From Candidatus Krumholzibacteriia bacterium (GTDB lineage: Bacteria; Krumholzibacteriota; Krumholzibacteriia; LZORAL124-64-63), in the NCBI GenBank assembly GCA_030632925.1, contig DAOVTU010000018.1, positions 1 to 14,339 on the forward strand: a DNA stretch of 14,339 nucleotides, in the 5' to 3' direction. Below, in pieces: positions 1 through 6,790 of this stretch (positions are counted from its first letter, which is position 1; each line of letters starts with the position of its first letter). The translations under genes and the position numbers were made by a program. The notes beneath the pieces are model-generated. The model saw nothing but the letters and a program-made list of their open reading frames with translations. It was not told where the DNA came from and ran no database searches.

Positions 1-489
1 GTCATGGACGAAGACAAACAGCAGCGTGATGGGGGCGAGGCCTTTGTGGCCCGTGCCACCGACGAGGGTTTTCCTCACATGGGGATCATCGATTTTATTG
101 ACAACGAAGTGGACCGCAGCACCGGCACGATCGAATTGCGGGTGCGCCTGGACAATAAAGAATTGAATTTCTTCCCCGGCCTGTTTGTGCGCATCAAGGT
201 CGTGGGGGAAGTCATTCCCGAAGGCATTCTGGCACCCGAGGTGGCGCTGGGCACCGACCTGGGTGGCAAGTACATCCTGGTTGTTGGCGAGAACAATATC
301 GTGGCCCAGAAATACGTGACGCTGGGCATGCCCCAGGGTGACGGCCTCGTCCATATCAAGGAAGGCCTGACCGGCGACGAGACCATCATCGTCAATGGCC
401 TGATGTTTGCCCGACCCGGTATGCCGGTGACACCGCTCACGGCCGAACAGTTCGCCGGTATGCAGAAGCAAGCCGCCGCAGGAAACTAA
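1..489 (+). CDS. RND efflux periplasmic adaptor (HlyD/AcrA family), 3' part
   Basis: This is the C-terminal 162 codons of a membrane fusion protein. The reading frame is open at the left edge, so the gene starts upstream of the window. The stretch DRSTGTIELRVRLDN followed by FFPGLFVRIKV is the hallmark of the beta-barrel domain of AcrA/MexA-type adaptors, where the strand pair ends in a 'PG-x-(F/Y)-V-x-(V/I)' turn. After it comes the membrane-proximal domain, with IPEGILAPEVAL, YILVV and a closing GLMFARPGMPV segment. In this family the adaptor bridges the inner-membrane pump to an outer-membrane channel and is usually lipid- or signal-anchored at its N-terminus, which is not visible here. 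It is followed after 18 bases by the RND pump, so the two are almost certainly one operon. The Met at base 4 lies inside the domain and is not the true start. Substrate cannot be told from this fragment. Confidence 0.9.
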   Translation, partial: VMDEDKQQRDGGEAFVARATDEGFPHMGIIDFIDNEVDRSTGTIELRVRLDNKELNFFPGLFVRIKVVGEVIPEGILAPEVALGTDLGGKYILVVGENNIVAQKYVTLGMPQGDGLVHIKEGLTGDETIIVNGLMFARPGMPVTPLTAEQFAGMQKQAAAGN

Positions 490-507
490 ACAAGGAGACC
501 TGACCGG

Positions 508-3500
508 ATGTTCAGCCGCATATTTATCAACCGGCCCAAGTTTGCGCTGGTGATTTCGATACTCATCCTGATCGTGGGCGGGATTTCCATTCCCCAACTG
601 CCCATTGAGTCCATGCCGGATATCACGCCGCCGACCATTGCGGTGACGACCACGTTCCCGGGCGCGGACGCAGCTACGGTGCTTGAGTCGGTGGCCGCTC
701 CCATCGAGGAGCAGGTTAACGGTGTGGAGAACATGATCTACATGGACTCCAAGAGCGATTCCGAAGGCCAGTTGAACCTGACGGTCAGCTTCGACATCGG
801 CTCGGACGTGGACATGGCCCAGGTCATGACCAAGAACCGGGTGGATGTGGCCTCGCCATTGCTGCCCCAGGAAGTCATGCGCCAGGGCGTGAAGGTGGAC
901 AAGAAGTCCACCGCCATGGTCGAGGTGGTCAGCCTGCGCTCGCCCAACGGCACCTACGATGAGCTCTACATCTCGAACTACATCGCGACCCGTGTGAAGG
1001 ATCAGTTGGCGCGGGTTAACGGTGTGGGCTCGGTGACTGTTTTTGGCGCCAAGGACTTTAGTATGCGGATCTGGTTGGATCCCGAACAACTGAAGGCCCG
1101 CGGCCTGACCTCCGAGGAAGTGCTCGGTGCCGTCAGGGTGCAGAACGTTTCGGTGGCGGCGGGAAAAATCGGCGCGCCGCCCAACGCCGGTGACCTGCCG
1201 TTCCAGTACAACATCATCACCAAGGGGCGCCTGTTCACCGTAGAGGAATTTGGCGCGATCGTCATCAAGACCGGCGCCGGCGGCAACATTCTTTACCTGC
1301 GTGATGTGGCCACGATCGAGCTGGGCTCTCTGGCCTACAGCTGGTATGCCGAGCACTCGGGCAGTCCTGCCATTGCTCTGGGCATCTATCAGTTGCCCGG
1401 GTCCAACGCGCTGGGCGTGGCCCAGGGCGTCAAGGCCATCATGGATGAACTGGCCCAGGATTTCCCTGCCGATCTCGAATACGAGGTGCTGTACGACGCG
1501 ACCGAATACATCCAGGCTTCCATTGATGAAGTGGTCGAGACTTTGATCGTGGCCATTTTGCTGGTGATTTTCGTGGTGTGGATTTTCCTGCAGGACTTCC
1601 GCGCGACGCTGATTCCGGCCATCACGATTCCGGTGTCCCTGATTGGCACCTTTGCCGTGCTGAACGGCATGGGCATGTCCATCAACAACCTGACCCTGTT
1701 CGGGTTGGTGCTCGTGATCGGCATCGTGGTTGATGACGCCATCCTGGTGGTGGAGAATACCGTGCGCCTGATGGACGACAAGGGGTGGGACTCGCGCAAG
1801 GCCATCACCGTGGGCATGGGCGAGGTGACCGGCCCGGTGATCGCCTCGACGGCCGTGCTGCTGGCCGTATTCATCCCGACGTTGATGATGCCTGGCCTGA
1901 CGGGATTGCTTTACCGACAGTTCGCCATCACCATCTCCATTGCCACGATCTTCTCGTCGGTCAACGCCCTGACGTTGAGCCCGGCCCTTTGCCGTCTGTT
2001 GCTGAAAAACAGCGACCCGGACAAGCAGAAGTGGATCTTCTTCCGCAAGTTCGACGAATTTTTCGAGAAGAGCACTGCCAGCTATAAGGGCCTGGTGGCC
2101 ACGTTGCTGCGCAAGTCGGTCCTTGGAATGCTGATTTTTGCCGGCCTGATGGCAATGATGGTCGTGGGTATCAAGAGCGTGCCGGTGGGCTTCCTGCCAG
2201 ATGAGGATCAAGGCTATTTCTTCGTCAACGCCTCGTTGCCCGATGGGTCATCCCTGGCCCGTACCCAGAAAGTGACCGACAAGATCAACGCCATTTTGAG
2301 CGAGACACCGGGTGTGGCGAAGTTCCTCACTGTCGGTGGCTATTCGATGCTCGACGGCGTGCAGTCGCCCAACGCGGCCATGTGTATCGTGACGATGGAA
2401 AACTGGAGTGAGCGCGGTGATCCGGATCTCTATATCCAGAGCGTAATGGCTGATTTGCAGAAAAAATTGTTCGGCATTCAGGAGGCCCTGGTCTTCAGCT
2501 TCCTGCCACCGCCCATCATGGGACTGGGCAGCGCTTCGGGCTTCTCGTTCGAACTCCAGGACCGCGGGGGCGCCGGCATTCTGCAATTGCAGCAGGCCGC
2601 CCTGGACATCGTCGCCGAAGGCAACAAGGGCGAGGTGCTGACGCGCCTGAACCAGAACCTGCGCGCCTCGGTGCCCATGCTCTATATCGAGATCGATCGC
2701 GTCAAGGCCCAGGCCTACAACGTGCAGTTGAACCAGGTGTTCGGTTCGTTGTCGACCTTCCTGGGCACATCTTACGTGAACGATTTTAATCTCTTTGGAC
2801 GCACCTGGAAAGTGATGGCCCAGGCCGACGAGCGGTATCGTTCGGAGCCAGCGGATATCGAACGCATCGAGGTGCGCAATTCCCAGGGCGTGATGATTCC
2901 GCTCGGGACTTTTGCGGCGGTGCGCGATACGGTGGGGCCGCTGTTCATCGGCCGCTTCAACATGTATCCCAAGGCCTCGATCACAGGCCAGGGCCAGCCT
3001 GGAGTGTCCAGTGGCGAGCAAATCGCCGAGATGGAACGCCTGGCCCGGGACATTCTGCCGCCGACCATGGGCTTCGAGTGGTCCGGGGTGACGTTCCAGC
3101 AATTGAAAGCGGGCAACCTGGCGCCGTTGATCTTTGGCTTGGCCTTCCTGTTCGTGTACCTGTTCCTGGTGGCCCAGTATGAAAGCTGGATGATTCCCCT
3201 GGCAGTGCTCCTGGGAGTGCCGGTAGCCATCGCGGGCGCCTTGTGGTTCACCAAGCTGCGGGGGCTGGACAACAACGTCTACACCCAGGTGGGGCTGGTG
3301 CTGCTGATCGGCCTGGTGGCCAAGACGGCCATTCTCATTGTGGAATTCGCCAAGGTGAATCGCGAGAGCGGCAAGAGCATCATGGAGTCGGCCCTGCTGG
3401 CCGGCGAGTTGCGCTTCCGGGCCATCCTGATGACCGCCTTTTCGTTCATCCTGGGCGTGATTCCTCTGGTGATCGCCACAGGAGCGGGCGCGGCCAGTCG

Positions 3501-3687
3501 TGTTTCGCTGGGCATGGCCGTGTTTGGTGGCATGTTGATCGGTACGATCGGCATGGTGTTGCTGACGCCGGTCTACTATCTGGTCATTCAGGGCATTGCC
3601 GAAAAATTCGGCGGGCCGCCCGAGGCGTTGCTCGAACTGCAAAAGCAACAGAGCGGTGAAAACACCGAGCCTGAGGAGACCGAGTAG
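508..3687 (+). CDS. RND multidrug efflux pump, inner-membrane subunit (HAE-1/AcrB-like)
   Basis: At 1059 residues this is the normal length for a hydrophobe/amphiphile efflux RND protein. It drives proton-coupled export of drugs or hydrophobic compounds from the inner membrane and periplasm. Visible landmarks are the N-terminal first helix (about 10-30), the periplasmic porter motif PIEEQVNG (65-72), the second large periplasmic loop (about 560-870), and the C-terminal helices. The proton relay is intact: D409 and D410 in GIVVDDAILVVEN, K939 in GLVAKTAILIVEFAK, R971, and T976 in ILMTAFSFILGVIPL. These correspond to AcrB D407, D408, K940, R971 and T978. The residue after the lysine is Thr where AcrB has Asn. 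The ATG at 508 is preceded by AGGAG (493-497). Upstream lies its adaptor, and a cation antiporter follows 5 bases downstream. No outer-membrane factor gene is visible; it may lie upstream of the window. Drug specificity is unknown. The long open frame on the opposite strand is a shadow. Confidence 0.95.
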   Translation: MFSRIFINRPKFALVISILILIVGGISIPQLPIESMPDITPPTIAVTTTFPGADAATVLESVAAPIEEQVNGVENMIYMDSKSDSEGQLNLTVSFDIGSDVDMAQVMTKNRVDVASPLLPQEVMRQGVKVDKKSTAMVEVVSLRSPNGTYDELYISNYIATRVKDQLARVNGVGSVTVFGAKDFSMRIWLDPEQLKARGLTSEEVLGAVRVQNVSVAAGKIGAPPNAGDLPFQYNIITKGRLFTVEEFGAIVIKTGAGGNILYLRDVATIELGSLAYSWYAEHSGSPAIALGIYQLPGSNALGVAQGVKAIMDELAQDFPADLEYEVLYDATEYIQASIDEVVETLIVAILLVIFVVWIFLQDFRATLIPAITIPVSLIGTFAVLNGMGMSINNLTLFGLVLVIGIVVDDAILVVENTVRLMDDKGWDSRKAITVGMGEVTGPVIASTAVLLAVFIPTLMMPGLTGLLYRQFAITISIATIFSSVNALTLSPALCRLLLKNSDPDKQKWIFFRKFDEFFEKSTASYKGLVATLLRKSVLGMLIFAGLMAMMVVGIKSVPVGFLPDEDQGYFFVNASLPDGSSLARTQKVTDKINAILSETPGVAKFLTVGGYSMLDGVQSPNAAMCIVTMENWSERGDPDLYIQSVMADLQKKLFGIQEALVFSFLPPPIMGLGSASGFSFELQDRGGAGILQLQQAALDIVAEGNKGEVLTRLNQNLRASVPMLYIEIDRVKAQAYNVQLNQVFGSLSTFLGTSYVNDFNLFGRTWKVMAQADERYRSEPADIERIEVRNSQGVMIPLGTFAAVRDTVGPLFIGRFNMYPKASITGQGQPGVSSGEQIAEMERLARDILPPTMGFEWSGVTFQQLKAGNLAPLIFGLAFLFVYLFLVAQYESWMIPLAVLLGVPVAIAGALWFTKLRGLDNNVYTQVGLVLLIGLVAKTAILIVEFAKVNRESGKSIMESALLAGELRFRAILMTAFSFILGVIPLVIATGAGAASRVSLGMAVFGGMLIGTIGMVLLTPVYYLVIQGIAEKFGGPPEALLELQKQQSGENTEPEETE

Positions 3688-3692
3688 CAACA

Positions 3693-4967
3693 ATGAGTAT
3701 TTTTGACATCATCGCCGTCCTGGTGACTCTGGCGGCACTCATCGGATACGTGAACCACCGTTGGCTCAAAATGGAGCCAACGGTGGGTCTTTTGATGATC
3801 TCGTTGGTCAGTTCTCTGGGCATCATGGGCCTGCACTGGGTTTTTCCCCAGTTGGAAATCGTCACCAGCATGCAAGCCATGTTGAGCGACATTGATTTTA
3901 ATCAAGCCCTGATGCACGGCATGCTGGGCTTTCTGCTCTTTGCCGGTGCCCTGCACGTGGACCTGGAATACTTCGTGCGGGCCAAGGGCACCATCGCCAC
4001 CCTGGCGACCTTTGGCCTGCTGATGTCCACCTTCCTGGTGGGCTGGTTGAGCTGGCTGGTTTTCAACGCCCTCGGCCTGGAGATTTCGTTCCTGGCCTGC
4101 CTGGTTTTTGGCTCCCTGATTTCCCCGACTGATCCCATCGCCGTCATGGGCACACTAAAGACGCTGAACGCCCCCAAAGACCTCGAGGCCAACATCGCGG
4201 GCGAATCGCTTTTTAACGACGGCGTCGCGGTCGTGGTTTTCACTGGCCTGGTGGCCTTGCTGTCGGCCCAAACCGGTCACGGTGGCGGCGGTGGTCACGG
4301 CGGCCACGGCGGAGAAATGGGCGCCGCCGACCTGGCCCTGTTCTTTTTGCGCGAAGCCGGTGGCGGCGCGGTGCTCGGCCTGGCCTGCGGCTACTTCATC
4401 TACCGCCTGATGCTGAGCATTGACGACTACAAGGTCGAGGTCATGCTCTCGCTGGCCCTGGTTATGGGCAGTTATTCAGTCGCCTGGGCGCTGCACGTCT
4501 CAGGCCCCATCGCCGTGGTGGTGGCCGGCATCCTGATCGGCAACCGCGGTCGTAATTTTGCCATGAGCGCCGAGGTCGTCGACTACCTGGAAAAATTCTG
4601 GGAATTGCTCGACGAAATGCTGAACGCCATCCTGTTCATGCTCATCGGTATCGAGGTGCTGGTGATCTCATTCACGGGCCGCAGCGTGCTGGCCGGATTG
4701 ATCATCATCGTGATCGTGCTGGGGGCTCGCTTTGTCAGTGTGTATGTGCCGATCGCGGTCATTGGCGTCAAAAACAAGTTCCCACGCGGTGTGGTGCGCA
4801 TATTGACTTGGGCTGGCCTGCGCGGCGGCATCTCGGTGGCATTGGCACTTTCCATGCCGCCCAGCCCGGAGAAAAACCTGATCCTGACGAGCACCTACAT
4901 GGTGGTGCTGTTTTCCATCGTGGTGCAGGGCATGACGATCAAGAAAGTACTGCGCAAATTCCTGTAG
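3693..4967 (+). CDS. Cation:proton antiporter, CPA1/NhaP type
   Basis: This 424-residue protein is made almost entirely of hydrophobic helices and exchanges Na+ or K+ for H+ across the inner membrane. Family signatures are SPTDPIAV (144-151, D147), GESLFNDGVAVVVF (170-183, with the N175-D176 pair of CPA1 exchangers), a GAR segment near R346, and TWAGLRGGISVALAL (372-386), the conserved arginine-rich helix of the NHE/NhaP group. There is no long C-terminal cytoplasmic domain (no TrkA-C or cNMP domain), so the protein is about the minimal size. Residues 196-207 form a loop of only Gly and His (H196, H202, H205) between two helices, which is unusual. The ATG lies 5 bases after the pump stop. GAGGAG (3673-3678), inside the last codons of the pump gene, is a plausible but distant ribosome site. 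Co-transcription with the RND genes is very likely. Which ion is moved cannot be decided from sequence. Confidence 0.9.
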   Translation: MSIFDIIAVLVTLAALIGYVNHRWLKMEPTVGLLMISLVSSLGIMGLHWVFPQLEIVTSMQAMLSDIDFNQALMHGMLGFLLFAGALHVDLEYFVRAKGTIATLATFGLLMSTFLVGWLSWLVFNALGLEISFLACLVFGSLISPTDPIAVMGTLKTLNAPKDLEANIAGESLFNDGVAVVVFTGLVALLSAQTGHGGGGGHGGHGGEMGAADLALFFLREAGGGAVLGLACGYFIYRLMLSIDDYKVEVMLSLALVMGSYSVAWALHVSGPIAVVVAGILIGNRGRNFAMSAEVVDYLEKFWELLDEMLNAILFMLIGIEVLVISFTGRSVLAGLIIIVIVLGARFVSVYVPIAVIGVKNKFPRGVVRILTWAGLRGGISVALALSMPPSPEKNLILTSTYMVVLFSIVVQGMTIKKVLRKFL

Positions 4968-5018
4968 CGCGTCGGTGGCGGAACGTGCGCCAAATCAATA
5001 AACTGGGCCTGTCAGATG

Positions 5019-5051
5019 CATGCCGGATACATGCCGGATACATGCCGGATC
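5019..5051 (+). repeat. Three tandem 11-bp repeats upstream of hpd
   Basis: The unit CATGCCGGATA occurs at 5019-5029 and 5030-5040, and again at 5041-5051 with only the last base changed to C. The period of 11 bp is close to one turn of DNA, so equivalent bases fall on one face of the helix. The array ends 28 bases before the likely -10 element of the hpd gene, about -41 to -73 from the predicted start of transcription. That is where activator sites usually lie. It may be an operator array for an unidentified regulator, or a simple tandem duplication without function. Confidence 0.8.
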
Positions 5052-5076
5052 AATGTAGGTGCGAAGCGCTCGTGTA

Positions 5077-5085
5077 TGCTACAAT
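5077..5085 (+). promoter_or_regulatory. Extended -10 promoter element for hpd
   Basis: TGC followed by TACAAT (5080-5085) is a TGn extended -10 with five of six matches to TATAAT. No good -35 hexamer is present 16-18 bases upstream (the region reads around AGGTGC). That fits an extended -10 promoter, or one helped by an activator bound to the repeats just upstream. Transcription would start near 5091-5092, leaving a leader of about 64 bases before the hpd ATG. This is predicted by motif only, for a sigma70-like factor. Confidence 0.45.
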
Positions 5086-5155
5086 GCCGCGCGCATGTAA
5101 AAATGGGCCGTATTCTTAGGGCCCCAACACTCCCTTTTTTCCCGAGGATGACAAG

Positions 5156-6238
5156 ATGGCTGACCTGTTCGAAAACCCGATGGGGCTGTGTGGATTTGAA
5201 TTTGTGGAGTTCACGGCGCCCGAAAAAGGTGTGCTGGAACCGGTTTTCGAGACATTGGGTTTCGCTCGCGTGGCCCGTCACCGCTCCAAGGATGTCGACC
5301 TCTGGCGCCAGGGCGGCATCAACATGATCATCAACTACGAGCCTGACTCGGCCGCCGCTTTCTTCAGCGCCGAGCACGGCCCCTCGGCCTGTGGCATGGG
5401 CTTCCGGGTGAAAGATTCGACCACGGCCTACGAGTGGGCTCTCAAGCGGGGCGCCCAGGCGGTGACCATCAACACAGGCATGATGGAGTTGCGCCTGCCC
5501 GCTATCCGCGGCATCGGCGGCTCGACCGTCTACCTCATCGACCGCTTCGAAGACGGCAATTCCATCTACGACATCGATTTTGAATACCTCGACGGCGTGG
5601 ACACCCATCCGGTGGGTGCGGGCTTCGACATCATCGATCACCTGACCCACAACGTGTACAAGGGCCGCATGGATTATTGGGCCGACTACTACGAGAAAAT
5701 TTTCAACTTCCGCGAGATCCGCTTCTTCGACATCAAGGGTGAGTACACGGGTCTGTTGTCACGGGCGTTGACCGCACCGGACGGCCTGATTCGTATTCCG
5801 CTCAACGAAGAAAAGGGCGAAAAGATTGGCCAGATCGAAGAGTACCTGCGGGAGTACAAGGGTGAGGGCATCCAGCATGTCGCCTTCATCTGTGACGACC
5901 TGCTCAAGTGCTGGCAGAACCTGAAGGAACTGGGTGTGCCGTTCCTGAGTGCACCGCCCGAGTCCTACTACGAGATGCTGGAAGAACGTCTGCCCGGTCA
6001 CGGCGAACCCACGGGTGAGTTGCAAAAGCGGGGCATCCTGCTTGATGGCTCAACAGACGGTGGCAAACCGCGCCTGTTGCTGCAGATCTTCTCCGAGAAA
6101 ATGGTCGGACCGATTTTCTTCGAGTTCATCCAGCGCAAAGACGACGAAGGCTTCGGCGAGGGCAATTTCGAGGCCCTGTTCAAATCCATGGAACGTGACC
6201 AGATGCGCCGCGGCGTCATCGAAACCGAAGAAGCTTAG
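5156..6238 (+). CDS. hpd: 4-hydroxyphenylpyruvate dioxygenase
   Basis: This 360-residue Fe(II) enzyme converts 4-hydroxyphenylpyruvate and O2 to homogentisate and CO2, the second step of tyrosine degradation, in the cytoplasm. It is made of two VOC-fold halves. The iron ligands are visible: H162 in DHLTHNV, H241 in GIQHVAF, and E323 in FFEFIQRK. The N-terminal half carries the HPPD block AAFFSAEHGPSACGMGFRVK and the RLPAIRGIGG region. The last part, GFGEGNFEALFKSMERDQMRRGV, is the C-terminal gate helix of true HPPD. From memory, the whole protein reads very close to the Pseudomonas enzyme, including the start MADL.ENPMGL, so the start at 5156 is firm. GAGG (5144-5147) lies at proper spacing. 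Hydroxymandelate synthase is the related alternative but fits less well. The next gene, a VOC protein, follows after 9 bases. No homogentisate dioxygenase, maleylacetoacetate isomerase or fumarylacetoacetase is in the window. Confidence 0.96.
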   Translation: MADLFENPMGLCGFEFVEFTAPEKGVLEPVFETLGFARVARHRSKDVDLWRQGGINMIINYEPDSAAAFFSAEHGPSACGMGFRVKDSTTAYEWALKRGAQAVTINTGMMELRLPAIRGIGGSTVYLIDRFEDGNSIYDIDFEYLDGVDTHPVGAGFDIIDHLTHNVYKGRMDYWADYYEKIFNFREIRFFDIKGEYTGLLSRALTAPDGLIRIPLNEEKGEKIGQIEEYLREYKGEGIQHVAFICDDLLKCWQNLKELGVPFLSAPPESYYEMLEERLPGHGEPTGELQKRGILLDGSTDGGKPRLLLQIFSEKMVGPIFFEFIQRKDDEGFGEGNFEALFKSMERDQMRRGVIETEEA

Positions 6239-6247
6239 GAGCGCATC

Positions 6248-6781
6248 ATGGCTGTTGAACTGCAACGCATCCACCACGTGGCCTACCGCTGCAAGGATGC
6301 CAAGGAAACCGTCGAATTTTATCAGAAGGTCCTGAACATGGACTTCGTGCTGGCCATCGCCGAAGACAAAGTGCCTTCGACCAAGGAACCCGACCCGTAC
6401 ATGCACATTTTTCTGGATGCGGGCTGCGGCAATGTCCTGGCCTTTTTCGAATTGCCCAATTCGCCGGAAATGGGCCGCGACGGCAATACGCCGGAGTGGG
6501 TGCAGCACATCGCGTTTGAGTTGAAGGATATGGATGCTTTGATGGAGGCCAAGGCCCACGCTGAAGCCGAAGGGCTGGATGTGCTCGGGCCCACCAACCA
6601 TGGCATTTTCAAATCGATCTACTTCTTTGATCCCAATGGGCATCGGCTGGAATTGGTGGCCAATACGCGCACGGCCGAGCAAATGGCTGAGCTGCACAAG
6701 GTTGCGCCGGCGATGCTGGAAGAGTGGAGCCAGACGAAGAAGGCGCCGCGGCATGCGGCGTGGCTGCACGAGATGGATTAG
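6248..6781 (+). CDS. VOC (glyoxalase/dioxygenase-fold) family protein, partner of hpd
   Basis: This small cytoplasmic protein of 177 residues forms one VOC domain of two beta-alpha-beta-beta-beta modules. Likely metal ligands are H10 (in RIHHVAYRC), E68 (AFFEL), H87 (WVQHIAFEL) and E135 (GHRLELV). This two-His two-Glu pattern matches glyoxalase I-type metal sites rather than extradiol dioxygenases. Residues 141-177 form an extra charged C-terminal helix with Trp160 and Trp172, outside the core fold. The gene begins 9 bases after the hpd stop, and its ribosome site AGGAG (6237-6241) overlaps the hpd stop codon, so the two are surely co-transcribed. Proteins of this small VOC clade are usually annotated only by fold. 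A role in handling tyrosine-derived ring or aldehyde products is an inference from position. Lactoylglutathione lyase activity is possible but unproven. Confidence 0.8.
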   Translation: MAVELQRIHHVAYRCKDAKETVEFYQKVLNMDFVLAIAEDKVPSTKEPDPYMHIFLDAGCGNVLAFFELPNSPEMGRDGNTPEWVQHIAFELKDMDALMEAKAHAEAEGLDVLGPTNHGIFKSIYFFDPNGHRLELVANTRTAEQMAELHKVAPAMLEEWSQTKKAPRHAAWLHEMD

Positions 6782-6790
6782 GGAACGATC

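Noticed and set aside
2248..3693. Open frame of 481 codons on the minus strand
   Set aside because: It lies wholly antisense to the RND pump, whose protein is clearly recognised. The His/Gln/Arg-rich product shows no domain and arises from the codon bias of the true gene.
5019..5051. CRISPR array
   Set aside because: The repeats are 11 bp and directly adjacent with no spacers, so this is a tandem repeat and not a CRISPR array.
4808..5119. Short plus-strand frames spanning the end of the antiporter and the 11-bp repeats
   Set aside because: They read out of frame through the antiporter end or translate the repeats into a short periodic peptide. No ribosome site, and they run through the hpd promoter.
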